Source: JAIRTY01 sp050257395 (GTDB lineage: Bacteria > Actinomycetota > Actinomycetes > Streptosporangiales > Streptosporangiaceae). Taken from it: a stretch of 42,854 nt of DNA. Both the position numbers and the translations under genes were made by a program. The notes under the pieces are model-generated. The model was not told where the DNA came from. It was given only the letters and a program-made list of their open reading frames with translations, and ran no database searches. Shown here one piece after another: positions 8,479-16,363 of the stretch (positions within the stretch are counted from its first letter, which is position 1; the number at the start of each line of letters is the position of its first letter). The DNA lies in assembly GCA_050257395.1 (NCBI GenBank), contig JBLMWU010000230.1:1-42854 (forward strand), read 5' to 3'.

Positions 8479-9563
8479 GCGGTGCCTTCTTTCTGGTGCT
8501 GCTCACTGGCCGGCGGGCGCCGGCGCAGTTCATGCGGGGAACGGCCGAGGGCGCGCAGGCGGGCTGCGGCGGGCGCGGCGGGGCCGGCCAGGCGGCGGGC
8601 CGGGCGGGCCAGGCGGCGCAGGCCGCCCTGGATGCCGTCGGGGAAGAGGAGCATGACGAGGATGAGAACCACCCCGTAGGCGGCGATGGGGATGTTGGCC
8701 GCGACGGCGGTGGAGAAGCCGTGGCTGGTGGCCACGTCGGTGATGTACGTGGGCAGCAGGACGATGACCAGGCTGCCCCACAGCGCGCCCGCCAGGCTGC
8801 CCAGGCCGCCGATCACCGCGCCGGTCAGCAGCGCGATCGACAGGCTCAGGGTGAACGAGCCGGGCGAGACGAGGGTGGTGGTGATGGCCAGCATCGCGCC
8901 GGCCAGCCCGGCGCAGGCGGCGCTGACCACGAACGCCAGCACCCGCAGCCGGGCCACGTTGAGCCCGGCCAGGGCGGCGGCGACCTCATCGTCCCGGATC
9001 GCCCGCCAGCTGCGGCCGAGCCTGCTGCGGCCGAGGTTGGCGAGCGCCACCAGGGTGATGAGCGCGCACAGCACGCATACCCAGGCCTGCCAGCGGGTCA
9101 GCGGGAAGGCGGCCCCCAGGGCGGCGGGGGCGGTGACCGCGACGCTGAGCCCCTGGTCACCGCCGAGCACGCCGGCGAACCGGTCCGCCAGCGAGGGCAG
9201 GGCGACCGCCAGCATGAGGGTGGCGCCGGCCAGGTAGGGGCCGCGCAGCCGGGCCGCGGCCGCGCCCGCCGCCGCCCCGGCGGCCGCGGCGATGACCGCG
9301 CTGGCGGGCAGCACCGCCCACAGCGGCCAGCTCAGGTGCGCGATCAGCAGCGCGGCCGCGTACGCCCCGATCGCCATGAAGGCCCCGTGGCCGAGCGAGA
9401 TCTGCCCGCTGAGCCCGATCAGCACGGTGAGGCCGGCGACGGCCACCACGTACACGGCGACCTCGGCCAGCTGGAAATCGCGGAACGGGCTGATCAGGCC
9501 GGTCAGGATGGCGATGGCCACCGCCGCCACGACGGCGGCCGCGGCGTGGCGCAGCAGGGTCAT
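8475..9563 (-). CDS. livM: Branched-chain-type ABC permease LivM
   Basis: 362 residues, with about nine to ten hydrophobic segments. The LivM signature GLSGQISLGHGAFMAIGAYA is at about residues 50-69, and the coupling-loop region IRDDEVAAALAGLNVARLRV is near the middle. Forms the membrane channel with LivH. The C-terminal tail after about residue 315 is Arg/Ala-rich and hydrophilic, longer than in many homologues. Its start lies three bases after the livH stop, and its stop overlaps the start of the substrate-binding protein gene. Confidence 0.93.
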   Translation of the reverse strand: MTLLRHAAAAVVAAVAIAILTGLISPFRDFQLAEVAVYVVAVAGLTVLIGLSGQISLGHGAFMAIGAYAAALLIAHLSWPLWAVLPASAVIAAAAGAAAGAAAARLRGPYLAGATLMLAVALPSLADRFAGVLGGDQGLSVAVTAPAALGAAFPLTRWQAWVCVLCALITLVALANLGRSRLGRSWRAIRDDEVAAALAGLNVARLRVLAFVVSAACAGLAGAMLAITTTLVSPGSFTLSLSIALLTGAVIGGLGSLAGALWGSLVIVLLPTYITDVATSHGFSTAVAANIPIAAYGVVLILVMLLFPDGIQGGLRRLARPARRLAGPAAPAAARLRALGRSPHELRRRPPASEQHQKEGTA

Positions 9564-9566
9564 GGC

Positions 9567-10445
9567 TCACACCTGCCGGGTGGTGGTCGTGGTGAACAGC
9601 CCGGACGGCCGGAACATCAGCACGACGGTGAGCGCCGCCAGCCCGAAGATCGGGACCAGGTCCGAGCCGAGGTACCCGCCGACGTAGTTGAGCGCGACGC
9701 CCAGGATGAGCCCGCCGGCCACCGCCCCGGCCGGGCTGTCCAGCCCGCCCAGCACGGCCGCGGTGAAGCCGAGCACGAAGATCGAGTCCATGCTGCTCGG
9801 GTAGAGGAAGGTGGCCGGGGACACCAGCAGCCCGGCCAGCGCGCCGATCAGCCCGGCCAGCGCCCAGCCGAGGGTGAGCATCCGCCCGACCCGCACGCCC
9901 AGCAGCCGGGCGGCGCGGGCGTTGAACGCGGTGGCCCGCAGCCGCAGCCCGGCGGAGGTGTACCGGAACAGGGCGGCCAGCGCGAGCGCGGCGGCCAGCA
10001 CCGCCCCGGCCACGAACAGGTCGTTGTTGGAGATGCCGAGCGGGAAGGAGCCCGCCCGCAGGCCGGTGATGGAGAAGGCGGCGGGGAACGAGCGGTACTG
10101 CCCGCCGTACACGATCCCGGCCAGCCCTTCCAGCAGCACCAGCAGCCCGATGGTGACCACCACCGCGTTCAGCGGCGGTTTGCTCTCGGCCGGCCGGATG
10201 ACCGTCCGCTCGACCGCCGCGCCGAGCACCAGGCCGGCGGCCAGCGCCACCGCGAAGCCCAGCCAGTAGGAGCCAGTGTGGCTGATCACGGTCCAGGCGA
10301 TGTAGGTGGTGAGCATCGCCATGGCGCCCTGCGCGTAGTTCAGGATGCGGGTGCCGCGCCAGATCAGCACCAGCGACAGCGCGATCGCCGCGTAGACCAG
10401 CCCGAAGCTGATCCCGCCGAGGGTGAACTGGACGAACTCCCGCAC
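9567..10445 (-). CDS. livH: Branched-chain-type ABC permease LivH
   Basis: 292 residues, about eight hydrophobic segments. The family signature is seen at the N-terminus (GISFGLVYAAIALSLVLIWR, then ILNYAQGAMAM) and in the C-terminal half (GVRVGRMLTLGWALAGLIGA, then LDSPAGAVAGGLILG). Partner of LivM in the transmembrane channel. The GTG at 10445 has GGGAGG upstream at the right distance; the frame is open further but the upstream residues are the antisense shadow of livF. It sits 32 bases after livF. Confidence 0.92.
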   Translation of the reverse strand: MREFVQFTLGGISFGLVYAAIALSLVLIWRGTRILNYAQGAMAMLTTYIAWTVISHTGSYWLGFAVALAAGLVLGAAVERTVIRPAESKPPLNAVVVTIGLLVLLEGLAGIVYGGQYRSFPAAFSITGLRAGSFPLGISNNDLFVAGAVLAAALALAALFRYTSAGLRLRATAFNARAARLLGVRVGRMLTLGWALAGLIGALAGLLVSPATFLYPSSMDSIFVLGFTAAVLGGLDSPAGAVAGGLILGVALNYVGGYLGSDLVPIFGLAALTVVLMFRPSGLFTTTTTRQV

Positions 10446-10477
10446 CGGCTGCCTCCCAGGGCGTGTTGTTCCGGGGA

Positions 10478-11227
10478 CTAGAACCCGAGGTAGTGCTTGC
10501 GGAGGGCGACGTCGGCGGCCAGGTCCGCGGCCGGGGCGGCGGCCACGACCTTGCCCAGGTTCAGCACGACCCCCCGGTCGGCGATGGCCAGCGCGCCGCG
10601 CGCGTTCTGCTCCACCAGCAGCACCGTCAGGCCGGACTCGTCCCGCAGCTGCCGGATCAGCTCCATCACCTGGCCGACCACCCTGGGCGCGAGGCCCAGC
10701 GACGGCTCGTCCAGCAGCAGCAGCCGCGGCTGTGCCAGCAGCGCCCGGGCGATGGCCAGGATCTGCCGCTCGCCGCCGGACAGGGTGCCCGCGCTGCGCT
10801 GCCGGGCCTTGGCCAGGATCGGGAAGCGCTCGCAGGCCTCGGCGACCGCGGCCGCCCGGGTGGCGCGGCTGCCCCGCCACAGCCCGCCGAGGCGCAGGTT
10901 CTCCTCGACGGTCAGCTCGGTGATCACCCCGTGCCCTTCGGGCACGTGCGCCACGCCCGCGCGGGTGATGTCCTCCGGCCGGCGGGACGTGATGTCCCGG
11001 TCGTCCACGAGGACGCGGCCCTGCCGGGCCCGGACCAGGCCGCTGATCACGGCCAGCAGCGTGGTCTTGCCGGCCCCGTTCGCCCCGAGCACGGCGGTGA
11101 TGGTGGCCGGCTGGACCGCGATCGAGACGCCCTGCAGCGCGAGCACGCCGCCATAGCCGGCCACCACCTCCTCTACCGTCAGCGCCGCCGCGGTGGGGGG
11201 AGCCGCGGCGGCGGGCTCACTGGTCAT
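10478..11227 (-). CDS. livF: Branched-chain-type ABC ATPase LivF
   Basis: 249 residues. Walker A is GANGAGKTT (48-56), the ABC signature is LSGGERQ (about 147), and Walker B is LLLLDEPSLGLAP (about 166). The motif VPEGHGVITELTVEENL is the LivF hallmark (R/H-x-(I/V)F-x-x-L-T-V-E-E-N-L). Powers uptake together with LivG. The start overlaps the end of livG by 11 bases, pointing to coupled translation. Confidence 0.94.
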   Translation of the reverse strand: MTSEPAAAAPPTAAALTVEEVVAGYGGVLALQGVSIAVQPATITAVLGANGAGKTTLLAVISGLVRARQGRVLVDDRDITSRRPEDITRAGVAHVPEGHGVITELTVEENLRLGGLWRGSRATRAAAVAEACERFPILAKARQRSAGTLSGGERQILAIARALLAQPRLLLLDEPSLGLAPRVVGQVMELIRQLRDESGLTVLLVEQNARGALAIADRGVVLNLGKVVAAAPAADLAADVALRKHYLGF

Positions 11228-12050
11228 CGGCGGCCTCGCCGATGTCGCCGTTTGACTCGCCGGTGCCCAGGTAGGCGGCGGTGACCGCCGGGTCGGCCTG
11301 GATCTCGGCGGGGGTGCCGCAGGCGATGAGCTTCCCGAAGTCGAGCACGGCGATCGTGTCGCAGGCCGACATCACCAGGTCCATCCGGTGTTCCACCACC
11401 ACCACGGCGGTGTCAGCGGCCAGGCTGGTGATCAGCTCGCCGAGCTCGGGCAGCTCGGTCTCGGCCAGCCCGCCCGCGGGCTCGTCGAGCAGCAGCAGCC
11501 GGGGCTCGCTCACCAGCGCCCGGGCCAGCGCGACCCGCTTGCGCAGGCCGTAGGGAAGCTCGCCGGGCAGCCGCGCGGCCAGGTCAGCGGCGCCGACGCG
11601 GTCCAGCGCGGCGGCAGCCCGTTCCCGCAAATGCCGTTCGTCGCGATCGGACCGGGGCAGGCCGCCCAGCGCGGTCCAGAACCCGGCCCGGGCCTGCGGG
11701 GTGGCGCCTACCTGAACGTTCTCCAGCGCGGTCAGCCGGGGGAACAGGCCGACCCCCTGCAGGGTGCGGGCGATCCCGAGGGAGGCGAGCCGGTGCGGCC
11801 GCAGCCCGGTAAGCGGGGTCCCGCCGAAAGTCAGGGTGCCGGAGTCCGGCCGGACGAAGCCGCACAGCACGTTGAGCAAGGTGGTCTTGCCCGCACCGTT
11901 GGGGCCGATGATGCCAGTGACCTGGCGGGCCGGCGCGGTGAGCGAGACCGCGTCGAGCGCGGTCAGCCCGCCGAAGCGGACGGTGACGTCGCGGGCCTCC
12001 AGGGCGCCGGTATCGGGCGGCGCCGCGGTGGCAGCTGAACCGTCATTCAT
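11217..12050 (-). CDS. livG: Branched-chain-type ABC ATPase LivG
   Basis: 277 residues from the ATG at 12050. Walker A is GPNGAGKTT (49-57) and Walker B is LLLLDEPAGGLAETE, the LivG-type continuation. The signature is degenerate (LPYGLRKRVALARAL in place of LSxGxxR), as often in LivG. First gene of the operon. A 14-bp palindrome lies 15 bases upstream, a likely regulatory site. The frame stays open to 12134, but the added residues cover that palindrome and show no family match. Confidence 0.92.
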   Translation of the reverse strand: MNDGSAATAAPPDTGALEARDVTVRFGGLTALDAVSLTAPARQVTGIIGPNGAGKTTLLNVLCGFVRPDSGTLTFGGTPLTGLRPHRLASLGIARTLQGVGLFPRLTALENVQVGATPQARAGFWTALGGLPRSDRDERHLRERAAAALDRVGAADLAARLPGELPYGLRKRVALARALVSEPRLLLLDEPAGGLAETELPELGELITSLAADTAVVVVEHRMDLVMSACDTIAVLDFGKLIACGTPAEIQADPAVTAAYLGTGESNGDIGEAADDQ

Positions 12051-12064
12051 CGCACATACCCTGC

Positions 12065-12078
12065 TCACAACGTTGTGA
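12065..12078. promoter_or_regulatory. Perfect 14-bp palindrome upstream of livG
   Basis: TCACAACGTTGTGA is a perfect palindrome 15 bases before the livG ATG. Its place in the leader, between divergent genes, suits a dimeric repressor site. The regulator is not identified. Confidence 0.5.
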
Positions 12079-12271
12079 CCGCAGATTAATGAACCCCAAT
12101 TCAAGGCCAGTCGGCGGCGGCCGGCAAGACCCAATCCGATTCGTGGCCGAACCGAGACCAGCCCGCCATTTCACCCGGCCGTGCTGTGCCGGGTTCGCCA
12201 GGGGAGAAACGTGATTGCGCCTTCCCGCTGGCCGTTGTCTACTGGCCCGGATCAGCGAGCAGGAGGTTCTC

Positions 12272-14108
12272 ATGCCTGACGGGGGCGCGTTAACAGCTGA
12301 CCAGGCCGGTGCCGCGCGGCAGCGGTGGCTGGTGCTGGCGGTGGTGCTCGCGGGCGCCACCATGGCGATCCTGGACGTCGCCATCGTCAACGTGGCGATT
12401 CCCTCTATCCGTGCTGACCTGCACGCGAGCTTCGGCGCGGTAGAGCTGGTGATCTCCGGCTACACGATCACCTACGCGTGCCTGCTGGTGACGGGCGGAC
12501 GGCTGGGCGACCTGTACGGGCGCCGCCGCCTGTTCATCATCGGCATCATCGCCTTCGCCACCGCGTCCGCCCTGTGCGGCGCCGCCCCGTCGGTGACGAT
12601 GCTGATCGCCGCCCGGGCGCTGCAAGGCATCGCGGGCGCGCTCATGTACCCGCAGGTGCTGGCGGTCATCCAGGTCACGTTCGCGGGCCCGGAACGCGGC
12701 CGGGCGCTGGGCATCTTCGGGTCGGTCATCGGGCTGGCCGCCATCGCCGGGCAGCTCATCGGCGGCGCGCTGCTCGCGGTGAATCTGTTCGGGCTCACCT
12801 GGCGGCCGGTGTTCCTGGTCAACGTGCCGATCGGGGTGATTGCCGCCGTCGCCGCCTGGCTGGTGCTGCCGCCGGACCGGCGGGACGAGCAGACCCGGCT
12901 TGACCTCGGCGGCGTCGGCCTGATCACGGTCACCCTGCTGCTGGCCGGGATTCCTGCTGGTGCTGGCGGTCTACCTGCAGTCAGGCCTGGGGTTCACGCC
13001 GCTGCGGTCCGGCCTGGTGTACACGCCCGCCGCGCTGGGGTTCTTCGCTGCCTCGCTGGCCGCCCCGCGGCTGGTCCCGGTGCTGGGCCGGCATGTGCTG
13101 TCGGCCGGTTACGTCACCGCCGCGCTGGGGCTGCTGGGCACGGCCGCCACCGCGGCCGCCGCCGGGGCGCACCTGAGTGGCTGGGAACTCGCGCCTGCGC
13201 TGCTGATCGCGGGGATCGGCCAGGGCCTGGGCATGAGCCCGCTGGTGGGCACGATCATCTCCGGCGTCGACCCGGCGGAGGCGGGCGCGGCATCCGGCAT
13301 CGTCACCACCACGCTGCAGATCGGCAACGTGCTCGGTGTCGCCCTGATCGGCCTGCTGTTCTTCACCCTGCTCGGCCCGGGCCAGTCGCCCGCCGCCTAC
13401 GCGGACGCCTTCGGAGCTGCGCTGCCGGTGTCGGCGGCCGCGCTGGCGGCCGCGGCGGTGCTGGTGCACCGGCTGCCGGTCACGCAGTTCGGGGCGCAGA
13501 ACGCGCTGATCGAACGGGTGCCCGGGTGGGCCAGCGGCTTCGCCTACTCGATGTTCCTGATGACCGGCGGCCGGATCGGTGACCGGCTGTTCGCAGACAT
13601 CCTCGGCCACGTGGCGCAGCGCCGGCTGCGCCGCACCCAGGAGGCGCCGCTCAGCCCGGGAGAGTTCCTCGCCTACCACTTCCATGCGGACGGCGCCGAC
13701 CGTGCCTGGCTGGCGTACCTGATGCGGGAAGGGCTCGCCTACGACGGCCAGCGGGTGCCGCACGAAGACGAGCGGCTGCCCGTGATCGAGGCGCAGGTGG
13801 ACGAAGTCCGGCGGCGGCAGCAGGCCGGCGTGGTCCGGGCCGACCTCGACCCCGAGTTGCTGCGGCTGCTCGGGTTCGCCCTGGTGAGCTACCCGCGGAT
13901 GCTGCCGCAGATCACCCGGATGGTGACCGGGCTGGCCCCGGGCGACCCGGAGTTCGAGGCGCGCTGGGAGGCGTTCCTCCGCCAGGTCGGCGCCCTGTTC
14001 GAGCCCCGGGACGGCCGCGCGTCCCCGGCCCGGCCGGCCACGGCAGCTCCGGCCGCCCACGATCGGCCCCTCCAGTCAGCCGGCCCGGAACTGGCGCCTG
14101 AGCCGTAG
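12272..14108 (+). pseudogene. DHA2-type MFS transporter with frameshifting internal deletion
   Basis: The 5' half (12272 to about 12950) encodes six transmembrane helices of a 14-TMS drug exporter: LDVAIVNVAIPSI (motif D1), GGRLGDLYGRRRLF (motif A) and RPVFLVNVPIGVI. From about 12951 the homologous reading continues in another frame with FLLVLAVYLQSGLGFTPLRS, normally found some 60-100 residues later. So about two helices are lost and the frame shifts. The upstream frame runs on to a stop at 13582 without meaning. The ATG has AGGAGG seven bases upstream. After the last MFS helix (about 13480) the second frame carries about 170 residues like a TetR ligand-binding domain, without a DNA-binding part. 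Divergent from livG. A sequencing error alone would not explain the missing helices. Confidence 0.72.
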
Positions 14109-14126
14109 CGGGGGCGGCCTGGACGG

Positions 14127-14510
14127 TCACCCGTGGAAGGACCACGGGCCGAAACGGCCCCACGCCACAAAGACGGCCAGGGCGAGATAGACCAGGTCAA
14201 CCGCGATCGTTACCTTCTCGCCGCGGCGCAGGCGCGTGATCACCGCGCCGGTGAACAGCAGCGCCGCACCGGTGGCAGCCAGCGGCACCAGGACCGGCGC
14301 GATGCCGAGCACAGCGGGCAGGATCAGGCCGGCCGCGCCGAGGATCTCGAGGGCTGAGATGGCCTTGAGGGCGCCGGGGCTGAAGTCTTCGACCCAGCCC
14401 CCGCCTGGGAAGGTGGCCAGCTTCTCCCGGGGCATGACCAGCTTGTTGACTGCCGCGACCAGGAGGACCGCGGCCAGCACCCCGGCAGCGATCCACAGCG
14501 CGAGGTTCAC
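14127..14510 (-). CDS. DoxX-like four-helix membrane protein
   Basis: 127 residues with four hydrophobic segments: LALWIAAGVLAAVLLVAAVN, ALEILGAAGLILPAVLGI, LVPLAATGAALLFTGAVI and VDLVYLALAVFVAWGRF. The first loop has KLVMPREKL and SPGALKAISALEILGA, the DoxX-like pattern. Function in the family ranges from redox partners to unknown. The GTG at 14510 has GGGAG six to seven bases upstream; ATGs at 14546 and 14576 add an Arg-rich leader without a ribosome site. It converges on the broken MFS gene, 18 bases away. Confidence 0.82.
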   Translation of the reverse strand: MNLALWIAAGVLAAVLLVAAVNKLVMPREKLATFPGGGWVEDFSPGALKAISALEILGAAGLILPAVLGIAPVLVPLAATGAALLFTGAVITRLRRGEKVTIAVDLVYLALAVFVAWGRFGPWSFHG

Positions 14511-14602
14511 TCTTGGCTCCCTTGGCCGGAGATTGCCTCGCTTCATGGGACGAGGCAGCGCCCCCGCCTGTGACATCGTCGCCCGCGATAGCGGGCCGCG
14601 AC

Positions 14603-14857
14603 CTAGTCAGACCGGACGAAGGTGCCACGGCCGCGCAGGACCACCACGTGGCCGGACTCGATGAGGTCAGCGATGGCGCGGCGCACCGTCAGCCGCGCGA
14701 CACCGTAGGCCGACGCGAGCTCCAACTCGTTGGGCAGCCGCGCCCCGGGCGCCAGCCTGCCGCTCTCGATCTCCTGCCGGATATCCGCTGCAACCTGGGC
14801 CCACAGATGCTCAAGCCGGGAGCGGTCAATCCGGCCGGAACGATCGTCAAGCGACAT
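14603..14857 (-). CDS. Short GntR-family regulator, DNA-binding domain only
   Basis: 84 residues, essentially one winged helix-turn-helix: VAADIRQEIESGRLAPGARL, NELELASAYGVARLTVRRAI, then GHVVVLRGRGTFV. There is no room for an effector domain, so it must act as a small dimer or respond through a partner. A 7-4-7 palindrome at 14905-14922, between it and the divergent small gene, is a good candidate for its operator. The match to the GntR DNA-binding fold is clear; the signal is unknown. Confidence 0.88.
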   Translation of the reverse strand: MSLDDRSGRIDRSRLEHLWAQVAADIRQEIESGRLAPGARLPNELELASAYGVARLTVRRAIADLIESGHVVVLRGRGTFVRSD

Positions 14858-14904
14858 GCGGTCATCTTTACCCTGCCGCTGACGTGCGGGAACGAACGTC
14901 TACC

Positions 14905-14922
14905 TCTGTAGCGGACTACAGA
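14905..14922. promoter_or_regulatory. Palindromic operator, probable GntR site
   Basis: TCTGTAG-CGGA-CTACAGA: perfect 7-base arms around four bases. It covers the -35 position of the plus-strand promoter whose -10 is at 14928-14933, so a bound GntR dimer would block that promoter. Confidence 0.6.
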
Positions 14923-14927
14923 TGTCT

Positions 14928-14933
14928 TATACT
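14928..14933 (+). promoter_or_regulatory. -10 element of a leaderless promoter
   Basis: TATACT, a good actinobacterial -10. Its last base is seven bases before the A of the ATG at 14940, so transcription should start at the start codon. The -35 position has no TTGACA match. Confidence 0.6.
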
Positions 14934-14939
14934 CGCCGT

Positions 14940-15179
14940 ATGGCGCAGGAGACAGAGACAGCCCGCAGTGACGCGCTCCGCAGGATCCGCTATCAGCTCA
15001 GCCGCTGCGAGGACGCGCTCGACCTGGCCCACATGACACTGCTCGCGGTGAGCGGTGCCGAGCAGGAATGGGCCCAGCAGTTCAGGCTCGACATGGAAGT
15101 GCTCCGCTGCAAACTCACACTCCTGGCCAGCCTGGTCGGCCCAGGGCCGGACCCGCAGACCGGGGAGTCCCGCGCGTAG
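14940..15179 (+). CDS. Small unknown protein, probably leaderless
   Basis: 79 residues, mostly helical and charged: MAQETETARSDALRRIRYQL, then SRCEDALDLAHMTLLAVSGA, with two Cys and no membrane segment. I do not recognise a family. The ATG at 14940 has no ribosome site and sits seven bases after TATACT, the pattern of leaderless actinobacterial genes; an in-frame ATG at 14922 would lie inside the operator. It is divergent from the short GntR gene and shares its upstream region, so regulation by that protein is likely. Confidence 0.65.
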   Translation: MAQETETARSDALRRIRYQLSRCEDALDLAHMTLLAVSGAEQEWAQQFRLDMEVLRCKLTLLASLVGPGPDPQTGESRA

Positions 15180-15229
15180 GCGCCGCCTGGCGGGTGGCCG
15201 TGTCCCGGGATTCGGCGAATGTGGGCCTT

Positions 15230-15490
15230 CAGCTGATACGGGCGCGCCACGCGCGCACAGTGTCCGCCGCCAGCACACCCAGGCCCGGGAAGACCAGCAC
15301 GGCCGCCGCGCCGGCGGCCGCACTCCGGTGCGCGGCTACCTGGTGACCGGGCTGGTGCTCGCAGCGGTCTGCGCCGCGCTGCCGCTGACGGCGCTGCGCA
15401 CGTCTGCCCTGGCCGCAGATCCGTTCACACCTTTGCCGTGGCTGGATGTGCTGTGGCGGCTGGGGATGGTGTTGCTGTCACCCGGTCAGC
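15230..15490 (+). pseudogene. Remnant of a membrane protein gene, homologous to the one at 18488
   Basis: Bases 15301-15480 read GRRAGGRTPVRGYLVTGLVL and then AAVCAALPLTAL in frame 1. The intact membrane protein at 18488-19297 has ARRAGVRTPARGYVITGLVL at the matching place, so this is a decayed partial copy of about 60 residues with no start or stop of its own. On the opposite strand bases 15230-15300 read VLVFPGLGVLAADTVRAWRA, like the end of a membrane protein; this may be chance or more debris. The 330-base stretch 15180-15510 holds no other gene. Confidence 0.5.
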
Positions 15491-15510
15491 ATGGCATCCG
15501 GCGGAGCCGC

Positions 15511-16359
15511 TCACGCGCCCGGCTGGAGGTGGCGGCGCCAGGAGTTGCGCGGCTCGAAGCCAAGCTCGGCCCGGGCCCGGTCGGTGGCCAGCAGCGAGCC
15601 GTACTCGCCCACGTCGCGGGTGAGTTCCACCCCGGGGAACACCTCGCGCAGCAGGTCCGCGGACGGGCGGTCCATGACCGTGTCCGCGGCCGCGATGATG
15701 TAGCTGACCGCGCCTTTCACGTCGGCTTCCAGGGCGAGCCGGCAGGCGGCGGCCGCGTCCCGCTCGTCGATGTATCCCCACAGGTTCCACCGCCGCGACT
15801 GCGGGTCCGGCCAGTAGGACGGGAACTCCTCATACTCGGCGGGGCCGAGGATGTTGGAGAACCGCAACGCCACGAACGGGATGCCCGACCACTCGGCGAT
15901 GTGCCCGGCGATGGTCTCGCTGGCCACCTTGGACAGCGCATAGGTGGTCGTGGGCACCGGGTAGTGGTCCTCGTCGATGGGCGCGTAGCGGGGCGGCACG
16001 TCGAACGGCAGCCCGAGTGTGGTCTCGCTGGAGGCCCACACCACCCGCTCGAGCCCGGCGTGCGCGGCGGCCAGGAACACGTTCCCGTTCATCGTCATGT
16101 TGGCGCTGAAGGTGACGGCGGGCGTGCGGATGCCGGGCGCGGGGATGTTGGCGAGGTGGACAACGGCGTCCACCCCGGCCAGCACCTCTACCGCCTGGCC
16201 GTAGTCGGTCAGGTCCGCGAGCAGCAGCTCGGTGCCGAGGTCGGTGGCGGGTTTCACCAGGTCGGTGGCGAGCACCTGGTAGCCGTGGGCCAGTAATTCG
16301 CGGACGGTGACCCGGCCGGCCTTGCCGCTCGCGCCGGTCACGCAGATCTTCTGAGGCAT
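15511..16359 (-). CDS. NAD(P)-dependent epimerase/dehydratase family protein
   Basis: 282 residues of the extended SDR type. The nucleotide loop TGASGKAG is at 8-15, the acid ending strand 2 is in ATDLVKP, and the catalytic pair is YALSK (about 141-145). ASSETTLGLPF supplies the catalytic Ser region, and ALRFSNILGP follows. Likely acts on a nucleotide sugar or a small carbonyl compound; the substrate is open. Its ATG lies only four bases after the stop of the phospholipase-type gene, so both form one operon. Confidence 0.87.
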   Translation of the reverse strand: MPQKICVTGASGKAGRVTVRELLAHGYQVLATDLVKPATDLGTELLLADLTDYGQAVEVLAGVDAVVHLANIPAPGIRTPAVTFSANMTMNGNVFLAAAHAGLERVVWASSETTLGLPFDVPPRYAPIDEDHYPVPTTTYALSKVASETIAGHIAEWSGIPFVALRFSNILGPAEYEEFPSYWPDPQSRRWNLWGYIDERDAAAACRLALEADVKGAVSYIIAAADTVMDRPSADLLREVFPGVELTRDVGEYGSLLATDRARAELGFEPRNSWRRHLQPGA

Positions 16360-16363
16360 GCTC

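Noticed and set aside
8466..10481. Very long plus-strand open frames opposite the liv genes, and similar ones elsewhere
   Set aside because: They are antisense shadows produced by high GC content; they are rich in Gly, Arg, Gln and Ala without domain motifs, while the opposite strand encodes clear families.
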